From positions 1 to 12,753 of the forward strand of contig CABTYO010000045.1 of NCBI GenBank assembly GCA_902489075.1: a stretch of 12,753 nucleotides of DNA. The letters run 5' to 3'. The stretch is from an uncultured Faecalicatena sp. (GTDB lineage: Bacteria; Bacillota; Clostridia; Lachnospirales; Lachnospiraceae). Below are positions 1 to 6,715 of the stretch, one piece after another (the stretch's first letter is position 1; each line of letters starts with the position of its first letter). The translations under genes were made by a program, and so were the position numbers. The notes under the pieces were generated by a model that was not told the DNA's origin, made no database searches, and saw nothing but the letters and a program-made list of their open reading frames with translations.

Positions 1-309
1 ATCGAGGCGGTGATTTATGCTATGGCAGATAAATTTTTAGATTCAATAGACATTGAAGAAGTTATGGTGGAAATAAGTATGACCCGAATCGGACAAAAAC
101 TTATAGATGAAGGAATTTCACGTGGAATTAATGAAGGAATTTCACGTGGAATCTCGGTAGGCATTACAGAAGGAGCCGAACAGACGAAACTGGCAGATGC
201 CAGAAATCTCGTTGACATACTCGACGTCTCTATTATAGCCGAGCGTATCGGGCTTCCATTAGAGACTGTCCAGAAAATCAAAGATGAATATCTGGCTTCC
301 AAAAAATAG
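1..309 (+). CDS. C-terminal end of an Rpn-family (PD-(D/E)XK nuclease/transposase-like) protein, 5' truncated by the window
   Basis: The reading frame is open to the left edge and stops with TAG at 307-309, so only the last 102 codons are present. A GTG at position 10 could be read as a start, but the frame continues upstream and no ribosome site precedes it, so I treat it as internal. The visible part has a helical segment followed by octad repeats of the type EGISRGIN, then a helix-rich end (VDILDVSIIAERIGLP) that looks like a short helix-turn-helix-like tail. Rpn/PDDEXK_2 transposase-like proteins of Clostridia typically end in such Gly-rich EG-repeat tails and a short C-terminal helix pair; the nuclease domain itself would lie outside the window. 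It is convergent with the minus-strand operon and unlikely to be functionally tied to it. The family call rests on the tail only. Confidence 0.6.
   Translation: MEAVIYAMADKFLDSIDIEEVMVEISMTRIGQKLIDEGISRGINEGISRGISVGITEGAEQTKLADARNLVDILDVSIIAERIGLPLETVQKIKDEYLASKK
107..152 (+). repeat. 22-bp perfect direct repeat, period 24 bp, inside the Rpn-like gene
   Basis: The 22 bases at 107-128 recur exactly at 131-152 (a 24-bp period, eight codons). They encode two copies of EGISRGI, and a more degenerate third unit (VGITEG) follows. The period is a multiple of three, so the repeat number can change without a frameshift. This looks like coding-tail expansion, not a regulatory site. Confidence 0.85.
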
Positions 310-332
310 CATTGTTATCTTACAAAACACCT

Positions 333-363
333 TCCCCTGAGTCATGATATTTGGCTCAGGGGA
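333..363. terminator. Hairpin between convergent genes, probable bidirectional terminator
   Basis: Positions 333-341 (TCCCCTGAG) pair perfectly with 355-363 (CTCAGGGGA), giving a 9-bp GC-rich stem with a 13-nt loop. It lies 23 nt after the stop of the + strand Rpn-like gene and 9 nt after the stop of the minus-strand histidine kinase. T tracts are weak on both sides: TTCTATGTT on the + strand, and GGTGTTTTG on the minus strand a few bases past the stem. Termination may therefore be partial. Its position between two converging transcription units is the main support. Confidence 0.7.
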
Positions 364-372
364 CTTCTATGT

Positions 373-1041
373 TCAGACCATCAATTCCACCTTCTGCAGA
401 ACCTGGCTCTTCTCCACATCCACTGCACTTACTTTCTTTCCATGATACTTTTCCACCAGTTCATCGATAATTTTTGTCCCAATCCCATGCTCTTCCTTTT
501 TTTCTTTTGTTGTCTCAAAGGTCACCTTTTCACCCGGACAGATCTGATTGCTGACTTCAATGCTGATCTGATCCGCCGCCTTTTTCATCACAACAAAGAC
601 ACCCCTTTTCGCACCTGACGGAATCCTTGCATCCGCCTCGATTGCATTGTCCAGAAGGTTGTGCAGGATGCCGGCCATATCGATCTCACGGATGCCGCTG
701 TAATCCTCATCTTCTACCTGTGCTTCAAACGGAATCTTCTTATTGGCACACTGCCGCGCCTTTTCACTCAGAATGGAATTCACGACTTCATTTCTGCAAT
801 AGCGGATACTGTCCGCCTGTTCCAAGATTCCTTCCAGCGTCTGAATGTGCTTTGCCAGATCGTGCCGATACTTTCTTACGGCCTCGATCTTATCCTGGAT
901 GGATGCGTATGATTCCTGAATGGAGTTCATATATGCCTGCATAAGACGGTTTTCCTCCTCCATCTGCCGGATTCTCATACTCCTCAGGATTAATAATGCT
1001 GCAATTAAAATCAGGATAAAAAATACAATTAAAATTCTCAT
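373..1041 (-). CDS. Short GHKL-type (AgrC-like) sensor histidine kinase without a sensor domain
   Basis: The 222-aa protein has one N-terminal membrane helix (about residues 3-20), a coiled coil (24-56), then a complete GHKL kinase core. The H-box is YRHDL with phospho-acceptor His60. The N-box is HNLLDNAIEA with Asn128 and Asn132, and the G-box is GIG at 186-188. The length is about half that of AgrC/ComD-type kinases, because the multi-pass receptor is missing. The start at 1041 is chosen because an AAAAGGAG site lies just upstream. A longer frame from 1074 has no such site and adds only 11 residues before this Met. It is the last gene of the minus-strand run, 127 bp after the LytTR regulator, which is its obvious phosphotransfer partner. 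It is the only histidine kinase here with catalytic residues, so it probably serves the three receptor-like proteins upstream. Confidence 0.9.
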   Translation of the reverse strand: MRILIVFFILILIAALLILRSMRIRQMEEENRLMQAYMNSIQESYASIQDKIEAVRKYRHDLAKHIQTLEGILEQADSIRYCRNEVVNSILSEKARQCANKKIPFEAQVEDEDYSGIREIDMAGILHNLLDNAIEADARIPSGAKRGVFVVMKKAADQISIEVSNQICPGEKVTFETTKEKKEEHGIGTKIIDELVEKYHGKKVSAVDVEKSQVLQKVELMV

Positions 1042-1168
1042 AAATGCTCCTTTTAAGTAAATGCACTTTATCAAAATGGATCTTTGAATTCCGCTACCTA
1101 GCTTCCCTGATGAGCGTAAAAACTCTCATTATTAAAACATAAATTTCATACCCCGCTCTGCAGCCTGC
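1042..1168 (-). other. 127-bp gap between the LytTR regulator and its kinase, no gene recognised
   Basis: This is the longest gap without any recognised feature other than the kinase's ribosome site. Reading it on the minus strand shows only tiny frames, the longest noted being an 11-codon ORF starting MRVFTLIREA, with no cyclic-peptide precursor signature. A 5-bp stem at 1110-1129 is too weak to call. AT-rich stretches are present but I could not define a promoter with sensible -35/-10 spacing. A separate promoter for the kinase is possible but unproven. Confidence 0.5.
1047..1054 (-). promoter_or_regulatory. Shine-Dalgarno site fixing the start of the short histidine kinase
   Basis: On the minus strand AAAAGGAG is followed by five bases (CATTT) and then the ATG at 1041. 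This favours the internal Met over the longer frame from 1074. With this start the membrane helix begins at residue 3. Confidence 0.75.
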
Positions 1169-1879
1169 TCAGGATATCTGCGTCATTGCCCATCTCATAA
1201 ATTTTTCTTTTACCCTCTTTAAGTAAGTCCGGCTGATCACGATCCGCATATCATTCTTCATGATAAATGTATTTTTCTGCATCTCGCGCACTGCCGGAAG
1301 ATATACAATAAAGCTGTTGTGGCATCTTGCAAAGTCCAGCGCAGGCAGCATCTCTTCCACCTGATCCAGCTTGTCCCATATCTCATATTGTCCCCACACA
1401 GTCTCAATACGCGTCACTCTGCCGGTCCGTTCAAAATACAGGATATCTTCCGGTGCCAGCACCACATTTTTACTGCCGATCACAGGAAAAAGAAGCTTCT
1501 TCTCCGTCTGTTCGATTGCATGGAACATCTTGTTCATGACTTCTGCAATCTTCTGTTCGAACTGCTCCTTTAATACGAAGAAGATATGTTCCGTCTGATA
1601 AACTTCGGTCGCATAGAAAAGATAATTTGTCAGATAGACCACCTGACAGGCGGGCCACTTCTGATTTACGGCCCGTGCGATCTCAATCCCATCTTTTTTC
1701 CCCATCTCTATATCCAGAAATAAAATCTCAAGCGGCGCTCCCGTATATTCCAGGAGCTCTTCCCCGCTTTCAAAGTAGAGCACCTCTGCTTCGAGTGCCG
1801 TCCTGGCAGCATACCGGATGATAATATTTTTCGCTTTGTCATACCATTGTCTGTCGTCGTCACAAATTGCAATCTGCAT
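1169..1879 (-). CDS. LytTR-family response regulator (AgrA-like)
   Basis: The 236-aa protein has an N-terminal receiver domain (about 1-120) with the acidic cluster Asp7-Asp9, phospho-acceptor Asp56 in the LFLDIEM motif, switch Thr84 and Lys104. It is followed by a LytTR DNA-binding domain (about 131-232) that starts near FPVIGSKNVVLAPEDILYF. Length and order match AgrA/VirR-class regulators, which bind direct repeats upstream of their targets. The gene starts 6 nt after the last receptor-like gene. Its ribosome site (GGAAGGA) is formed by that gene's final codons, so translation is probably coupled. It is the expected recipient of phosphate from the short GHKL kinase encoded next. Targets are unknown; no convincing LytTR repeat was found in the intergenic DNA here. 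Confidence 0.93.
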   Translation of the reverse strand: MQIAICDDDRQWYDKAKNIIIRYAARTALEAEVLYFESGEELLEYTGAPLEILFLDIEMGKKDGIEIARAVNQKWPACQVVYLTNYLFYATEVYQTEHIFFVLKEQFEQKIAEVMNKMFHAIEQTEKKLLFPVIGSKNVVLAPEDILYFERTGRVTRIETVWGQYEIWDKLDQVEEMLPALDFARCHNSFIVYLPAVREMQKNTFIMKNDMRIVISRTYLKRVKEKFMRWAMTQIS

Positions 1880-1885
1880 CCTTTT

Positions 1886-3187
1886 TTATCCTTCCTGTAA
1901 AACGATTGTAAGCTGTATCTGGTCCTGCTGCTTTTTCAGATCCACGGTGCCATGATACTTTTTCAAATATTTTCGAAATATCCGTGCATTGATGGGTCCT
2001 TTCTGATTCCACCCTGTTACATACTCAATCAACAGCTGGTTCTTTACATTTGCCAGGCGAAGCCTCATCCGCTTCTCTCCCTCTTTCCCCTGGCTGGCAC
2101 GAAGCCCGAAATGAAGCAATGCCAGTATCAGCGTGATCAGGTCCTGATGATCCATTTTTCCCTCTCTATAATCCTGCAAATAACACTCCAGCAAAATCCC
2201 CTGGCTCTCCATATATTCCTGCTGGCTGGAAAGCACCGCATCCAGCATCCAGTCGTCACTGTACATTCCTGCTTTCAGTTCCTTATACTTTTCAATCAAA
2301 CTTTCCCTATAAGAGGCGATTCTCTCTCTGTGCGCCCCTCTTCCATCCAGTGCCGCCACTTCACCCATCTGCTGTTCTGTTATACTGCGCTGCGTCTCGA
2401 TGATCCGTATTTCATCCAGGAGCTTTTCAAAATGCTGTTCCATCACGTACCGCTGTCCGGTCAGGAAAGCACATTCTGCCTGTACATTTTTCTGATATCG
2501 CCTGACCCAGAAGATAAATGCTCCCAAAGCCAGTATATAAATAGAAAACATAAGACTATATGCAAATACAGGATTATCATAGTTGGCCATAAACCGATAG
2601 CATGACAGGAATATGATGTAGGCAGTGAACAGAACTCCAAACGTCTTCTTATGCCGGAACTGATAGCCCTTAAACCTTTCAAAATATATTCCAAAAAACT
2701 TTTTCACCAGAAACAGCAGACCAAATGACAAAACTGGAATTCCAAAATCTAGTACTTCTACCGGCCCGGTAAAGGAAAAAATATTCTTACCTTCTATCAA
2801 ATTCACCACCACAGTACTAAAATAAGTGAAAAATGCTCCTATTGCATCTGAAATTCCAGCCGCCATTCCTATTCTCACCAGACCACCCTCAAAGGTATAT
2901 ACAAACATCACGAAATTCAGTACACTCGTAACGCCAATTCCAATCATGTATATTACCTGTATCCACATGGTCTGCTTGTAAAACCCACTGTAAAAGGTTC
3001 TTATGACCATTCCGATGAAAATATTCAAAAACACGATCTTGCATCCAGTATATAGGATTATTGCCCGGAAACTGTGTTTCTTTTTAAGCAGCATTGACAT
3101 TAGGAACAATCCGGTTCCGTGGCCAACTCCACCGATAATCGCCATCCGCAGCGCACAGCTTAATATATATCCGATATCTGCCTCCAT
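1886..3187 (-). CDS. AgrC-like seven-pass receptor with a catalytically dead GHKL domain (copy 1)
   Basis: The 433-aa protein has about seven hydrophobic segments in residues 10-230, then a coiled coil (about 232-305) and a GHKL-like C-terminus. The layout and length match AgrC/ComD peptide-sensing kinases, and the LDAVLS segment (315-320) aligns with VNSILS of the true kinase downstream. Key residues are lost. The H-box position carries Ser268 (context TQRSIT). The N-box reads LALLHFGLRA, with Ala, His and Phe in place of Asn128, Asp131 and Asn132 of the kinase. The G-box GIG is replaced by PIN. It should neither autophosphorylate nor bind ATP normally. It is the last of three tandem copies, starting 6 nt after copy 2 and ending 6 nt before the response regulator. 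It probably senses a signal and controls the separate short kinase; the ligand is unknown. Confidence 0.82.
   Translation of the reverse strand: MEADIGYILSCALRMAIIGGVGHGTGLFLMSMLLKKKHSFRAIILYTGCKIVFLNIFIGMVIRTFYSGFYKQTMWIQVIYMIGIGVTSVLNFVMFVYTFEGGLVRIGMAAGISDAIGAFFTYFSTVVVNLIEGKNIFSFTGPVEVLDFGIPVLSFGLLFLVKKFFGIYFERFKGYQFRHKKTFGVLFTAYIIFLSCYRFMANYDNPVFAYSLMFSIYILALGAFIFWVRRYQKNVQAECAFLTGQRYVMEQHFEKLLDEIRIIETQRSITEQQMGEVAALDGRGAHRERIASYRESLIEKYKELKAGMYSDDWMLDAVLSSQQEYMESQGILLECYLQDYREGKMDHQDLITLILALLHFGLRASQGKEGEKRMRLRLANVKNQLLIEYVTGWNQKGPINARIFRKYLKKYHGTVDLKKQQDQIQLTIVLQEG
1889..1895 (-). promoter_or_regulatory. Shine-Dalgarno of the LytTR gene, embedded in the last codons of receptor copy 1
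   Basis: GGAAGGA on the minus strand is made from the final Glu-Gly codons of copy 1. It is followed by the TAA stop, then AAAAGG and the ATG at 1879. The same arrangement recurs at the other receptor junctions. Confidence 0.75.
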
Positions 3188-3193
3188 TTTCTG

Positions 3194-4513
3194 CTACCCT
3201 TCCATCATAATCAGGCTCACCTTCACCTGTTCATCCCTCTTTTGGATTTCCACTGTGCCATGATGCTTCTTTAAATACGGTTTAAATAAGCTCTGTCTGA
3301 TAGGCTCCGTCCGATTCCAGCTGCATGCATACTCAATAATCAACTGATTCTTCACCTGTGCGATACGAAGCTTCATCCATTTATCTTCCATCCCCCGGCA
3401 GGCCTTAATTCCCCAGCGAAAAAGAGTCATAAGAAGTGTAATCAGATCCTGCTGTACCTCCCGGTATTCCCAGGCCTGGCATTGTCGGGGCGAATATTCC
3501 CGGGCGGAACATTCCAGCCGGATTCCCTGCTGTTCCATAAACTCCTGCTGGCTGGAAAGCACCGCATCCAACATCCAGTCGTCACTGTACATTCCTGCCT
3601 TCAGCTCCTTATATTCTTTAATCAAGCTTTCCCTATAAGAGGCGATCCGCTCTCTGTGCACTCCTCTCCCATCCAATCCCGCCACTTCACCCATCTGCTG
3701 TTCTGTAATACTGCGCTGTGCCTCAATGATTCGTATTTCTTCCAGAAGCTTTTCAAAATGCTGCTCCATCACACAACGTTGTCCGGTCAGGAAGGCACAT
3801 TCTGCTTGTACATTTTTCTGATATCGCACCATCCAGTAAATCAGCGTTCCCAGAACCAATACACAAACCAAAAACATAAAACTATATGAGAACACTGGTT
3901 CCTTATAATTGGATACAAACAAATCAAACGACATAAGCATAACATAGAAGATAAACAGAACTCCTATTAACCTCTTATGCCGGAGCTCATGATCTTTTAC
4001 TTTTTCCAAATAGGAGCCCCAAAATTTTTTAACCAGAAAAAGCAGTCCAAATGACAGAAACGGAATCCCCAGGTCTAACACCTCTACCGGTCCGGTAAGG
4101 GATAACAGTTCCTCTCCTCTAATATAATTAATTACAGTAGTACCAAAATATGTAAAAAATGCTCCGATAATATCTGAGATTCCTGACAGCAGTCCTACTT
4201 TAACCAGACCTCCTTCAAAGGTATACACAAACATCACAAAATTCAATACACTTGTGCTCAGAATTCCAATCATATATATTGCCTGCATCCACATGGTCTG
4301 CTTGTAAAACTCACTGTAAAAGGTTCTTATGACCATTCCGATTACAACATTCAAAAGCACAATTTTGCATACGGTATACAGAAGAATTCCCCAGTAGCTG
4401 TGTCTCTTTTTAAGCAGCATAGTCATAATAAACAATACGGTTCCATGCCCCACCCCGCTAATAATTGCCAGCCGAAGCGCACAACTTAGTACATATCCGA
4501 TATCTGCCCTCAT
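3194..4513 (-). CDS. AgrC-like seven-pass receptor with a catalytically dead GHKL domain (copy 2)
   Basis: The 439-aa paralog of copy 1 has the same plan: seven membrane segments up to about residue 230, a coiled coil, and a GHKL-like end. Residues 231-331 differ from copy 1 at only about nine positions, while the membrane region and last 100 residues differ much more. The H-box position is Ser268 (AQRSIT). The N-box reads MTLFRWGIKA, with Thr, Arg and Trp at the three key positions. The G-box is replaced by PIR. The start is set by GGAAGGG at 4523-4529, formed by the last codons of copy 3 plus nine bases. A small insertion near residues 342-352 separates the LDAVLS segment from the degenerate N-box. 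The high DNA similarity to copy 1 points to recent duplication or gene conversion. Role as for copy 1, with a possibly different ligand. Confidence 0.82.
   Translation of the reverse strand: MRADIGYVLSCALRLAIISGVGHGTVLFIMTMLLKKRHSYWGILLYTVCKIVLLNVVIGMVIRTFYSEFYKQTMWMQAIYMIGILSTSVLNFVMFVYTFEGGLVKVGLLSGISDIIGAFFTYFGTTVINYIRGEELLSLTGPVEVLDLGIPFLSFGLLFLVKKFWGSYLEKVKDHELRHKRLIGVLFIFYVMLMSFDLFVSNYKEPVFSYSFMFLVCVLVLGTLIYWMVRYQKNVQAECAFLTGQRCVMEQHFEKLLEEIRIIEAQRSITEQQMGEVAGLDGRGVHRERIASYRESLIKEYKELKAGMYSDDWMLDAVLSSQQEFMEQQGIRLECSAREYSPRQCQAWEYREVQQDLITLLMTLFRWGIKACRGMEDKWMKLRIAQVKNQLIIEYACSWNRTEPIRQSLFKPYLKKHHGTVEIQKRDEQVKVSLIMMEG
3197..3203 (-). promoter_or_regulatory. Shine-Dalgarno of receptor copy 1, embedded in the last codons of copy 2
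   Basis: GGAAGGG on the minus strand comes from the terminal Glu-Gly codons of copy 2, followed by TAG, six bases and the ATG at 3187. The junction GAAGGG-TAG-CAGAAA-ATG is identical to the copy 3/copy 2 junction. Confidence 0.75.
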
Positions 4514-4519
4514 TTTCTG

Positions 4520-5899
4520 CTACCCTTCCTGCAGAAGAACTGTAATATGTACACAGTTCTTTTCCTTCTGCATATCAACTGTACTTCTACTGCTGTACTT
4601 CCGAAGCTCCCTTTCTACCATCTTCCTGTCAAGGGGTTCCTGTTCATTCCAACTGCTTCGAAACTCAATCAATTGCTGTCCTTTCACCTCTGATATATGA
4701 AGACTTATGAATTTTCTCCACCCAATGCCATTCTTTGGACTGCTCCCCTTACAATTCTCTGATATTGTTTTTTCACTCGCCTGGATGCCCCAGCGGATCA
4801 AAAACAATATCAGAGAAATCAGCTCCTGCTGCCCTTTTCCAGTTTCCCCATATTCCTGCGCCGAGCATTCAAAGTCAATCCCATACTTCTCCAGAATCTC
4901 TGCCTGACCGGACAGCACTGCATCTAACATCCAGTCATTGCAGTAGGTTCCGGCTTTCAGCTTTCGATATTCCCGGGTCAGGGTTTCCAGATAAGCAGAT
5001 ACCTGTTCCTGCCTGACATTTTCCTCATTAATACTGCCGCTTTTGCTGCCATCTCCGAAAATTTCCGTTATCGCTTTCATTTTCCCGGAAACCTCACCTC
5101 TATACTTTTCCATTTGCTGTATCTGCTCCTGGATTTTGCCAAAGTGAGTCGTCAGCAGTTCCTGCTGCAGCTCCATGTATTCCCGTTCTCTGCGGATATT
5201 CCGTCTGTATCCTCTTGCAATCCAGAATGCCACAGCCAGTGCAGACATACAAGCTGCCAGTGTCATTCCACCTGCTGCATGCGACATATCAGACGCCGCT
5301 CCGAATAGGGCGGACGTTCCCCACAGAATATACAGGATAAACACCGTCCATAATATCTTCTTATGCTGATACTCATGACTTCCTATTTTCCTGAAAAATG
5401 CGCCTCCATAATATCCGGCTGTAACTATAAATACGGCACATATGACTGGAATTCCAAAATCCATCAGCTGAAATTCTACAATTTCCTCAAAGACTGCCCT
5501 GCCTTCCAGAATGTTTATCATTCCCAGCCCAAAAAAGCTTGTGAAGGTCGCCATCAATTCAGATACCCAGGAACTCACCATAATATTCGTCAGTTTCCCA
5601 TGAAAGGTCCATGCATAGACTACAAAAGTCATCCATGCTGCCGTAACCACACAGACGATGTAGAGTGTCTGAATCCATGCATGCTTAATGTAGAACTCAT
5701 GATAGAACTCCTGCATGATGATTCCCAAAAACATATTAATGAAAAGGATTTTCCCTGCATAGTAAAAAATGATCCACCAAAGGCTTCTTTTTCGCTCTAA
5801 AATCTGATTTTGAGTATAGATTGCTACTCCATGACTGGACGCTGAAACCACAAAGAATCTGAATGCGCAGCTCAGCATATATCTGGTGTCTTCCCCCAT
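4520..5899 (-). CDS. AgrC-like seven-pass receptor with a catalytically dead GHKL domain (copy 3, the most diverged)
   Basis: The 459-aa protein shares the family plan with copies 1 and 2 but is clearly more distant. It has about seven membrane segments up to residue 228, a long coiled coil, and a GHKL-like end. It shows the ancestry best. The segment EKYRGEV (264-270) lines up with RKYRHDL of the true kinase, so the H-box frame is kept but the His is Gly268. The N-box reads LFLIRWGIQA, with Phe, Arg and Trp at the key positions. The G-box is replaced by PLD. The KAGTYCNDWMLDAVLS segment is almost identical in all three copies. The start at 5899 follows AGGAGGG at 5907-5913. Extra residues near 376-392 lengthen the loop after the degenerate N-box. 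It is the first intact receptor of the array and lies directly after a fossil C-terminus of a fourth. Confidence 0.82.
   Translation of the reverse strand: MGEDTRYMLSCAFRFFVVSASSHGVAIYTQNQILERKRSLWWIIFYYAGKILFINMFLGIIMQEFYHEFYIKHAWIQTLYIVCVVTAAWMTFVVYAWTFHGKLTNIMVSSWVSELMATFTSFFGLGMINILEGRAVFEEIVEFQLMDFGIPVICAVFIVTAGYYGGAFFRKIGSHEYQHKKILWTVFILYILWGTSALFGAASDMSHAAGGMTLAACMSALAVAFWIARGYRRNIRREREYMELQQELLTTHFGKIQEQIQQMEKYRGEVSGKMKAITEIFGDGSKSGSINEENVRQEQVSAYLETLTREYRKLKAGTYCNDWMLDAVLSGQAEILEKYGIDFECSAQEYGETGKGQQELISLILFLIRWGIQASEKTISENCKGSSPKNGIGWRKFISLHISEVKGQQLIEFRSSWNEQEPLDRKMVERELRKYSSRSTVDMQKEKNCVHITVLLQEG
4523..4529 (-). promoter_or_regulatory. Shine-Dalgarno of receptor copy 2, embedded in the last codons of copy 3
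   Basis: GGAAGGG on the minus strand is formed by the terminal Glu-Gly codons of copy 3, then TAG-CAGAAA and the ATG at 4513. It implies translational coupling along the array. Confidence 0.75.
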
Positions 5900-5902
5900 C
5901 CT

Positions 5903-6022
5903 CTATCCCTCCTGCAGCACAGCCATAACCCGGACACTGTTCGCTTCCCTGCATACCTCTGCTGTACTTTTGTATCTGCTTTTTATTTTACCATGGATGA
6001 TACGCCTGTAAAAGACCATCTT
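5903..6022 (-). pseudogene. C-terminal fossil of a fourth AgrC-like receptor copy
   Basis: In the 132-bp gap before copy 3, one minus-strand frame reads KMVFYRRII at its start and ends RVMAVLQEG before TAG at 5905-5903. The last 21 residues (STAEV...VLQEG) match the end of copy 3 (STVDM...VLLQEG) at nine positions, with many conservative changes and the same LQEG end. An in-frame TAG at 6025-6023 closes the frame on its upstream side, and the preceding gene occupies the DNA beyond that. A full receptor is therefore absent and only about 40 codons survive. The tail also supplies the AGGAGGG ribosome site of copy 3, which may explain why it has been kept. A short expressed peptide from the ATG at 6019 cannot be excluded, but no ribosome site supports it. 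Confidence 0.72.
5907..5913 (-). promoter_or_regulatory. Shine-Dalgarno of receptor copy 3, inside the fossil C-terminus
   Basis: AGGAGGG on the minus strand lies in the LQEG codons of the fossil, 7 nt before the ATG at 5899. It confirms that start and repeats the arrangement of the other receptor junctions. Confidence 0.8.
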
Positions 6023-6031
6023 CTATAATCA

Positions 6032-6706
6032 TCATTCATAATCCGTATATTCCACTGTGTTAAATGCCGCCAAAAACAGAGAAACCACCTTGCCATCTTC
6101 AACATCCATCAGACAATACTGCCCTGTTTCCCGTTGGTTCCATTCCAGACTGTACATATTGATACTTTGAGTATACTCTCTTGTATCCGGTTTCCCGTAT
6201 CTCTCGATTACTTCCGCTTCCGTGCTGCCTATATGTATATCCCCGGGAAACAGGATTGTCAGATTTTCATTTACCAGCTCCCAGTCCCAGATATATACAG
6301 CCGCTATCAGGCAATCCTTTAGAAGTTCGGGACCGTTATTCGGATTTATAACTTCCGCGCATACTTTATTACCGCTTTCATCTGCAAAATAGACGTCTTC
6401 TCCATATCCTGCATAAAATGCGGTGCCTTCCTCGAACCCCAAAACTTCTAATCCTGCATTCTCAAGATCGATGACTTTACACGGGAGAGTAAGAACCGTT
6501 TCATTGATCTGTATGGTATTACTCTTCCAGCTCTCACCTGGCACTGTCATGGGGGCTGCCGGGGCAAGCCTTGTCACACCCTTTTTCCCATCATATCCCG
6601 CTTCATCCTTGCACTGTTTGATTTGCTTATATGCGGCTGCTGCCATAATGATGGAAAATATAACCGCTGTTATCATATACAAACGGCTCGCTTTGCTTTT
6701 CTTCAT
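6032..6706 (-). CDS. Membrane-anchored protein equal to the ectodomain of the neighbouring Ser/Thr kinase
   Basis: The 224-aa protein has a short basic N-terminus, one membrane helix (about 8-26), a linker, and an extracellular domain from about 57 to the end. This domain aligns along its length with residues 478-648 of the kinase encoded just upstream: GESWKSNTIQIN against GENWESCTVQIN, LPCKV against LPCNV, LFPGDIHIGST against QFPGGIQVGST, and the end EYTDYE against EYTQHE. Three cysteines coincide (C76/C498, C132/C556, C198/C634). The GSTEAEVIERYGKPD segment resembles the G-x-S/T-x-x-E-V-x-x-x-x-G-x-P motif of small secreted BLIP/SmpA-like domains; that fold link is tentative. The gene starts 9 nt after the kinase stop. 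It probably arose by partial duplication of the kinase and may act as a co-receptor, competitor or ligand-binding partner. Confidence 0.8.
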   Translation of the reverse strand: MKKSKASRLYMITAVIFSIIMAAAAYKQIKQCKDEAGYDGKKGVTRLAPAAPMTVPGESWKSNTIQINETVLTLPCKVIDLENAGLEVLGFEEGTAFYAGYGEDVYFADESGNKVCAEVINPNNGPELLKDCLIAAVYIWDWELVNENLTILFPGDIHIGSTEAEVIERYGKPDTREYTQSINMYSLEWNQRETGQYCLMDVEDGKVVSLFLAAFNTVEYTDYE

Positions 6707-6715
6707 ATTCCTGTC

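Noticed and set aside
373..1074. Longer start at 1074 for the short histidine kinase
   Set aside because: The 11 extra residues lack a ribosome site, whereas the Met at 1041 has AAAAGGAG at proper spacing and begins directly with the membrane helix.
1110..1129. Small stem-loop in the same gap
   Set aside because: Only five consecutive pairs form (ATGAG/CTCAT) and no T tract follows on the minus strand, so it is neither a terminator nor a clear operator.
1042..1168. Possible AgrD-like signal peptide gene in the gap between regulator and kinase
   Set aside because: Only frames of 5 and 11 codons are present, with no leader, cysteine core or charged tail. It cannot be a cyclic peptide precursor.
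5736..5954. 72-aa minus-strand ORF overlapping the start of receptor copy 3
   Set aside because: It lies in another frame over the well-supported receptor N-terminus and over the fossil tail. Its sequence looks like no protein family.
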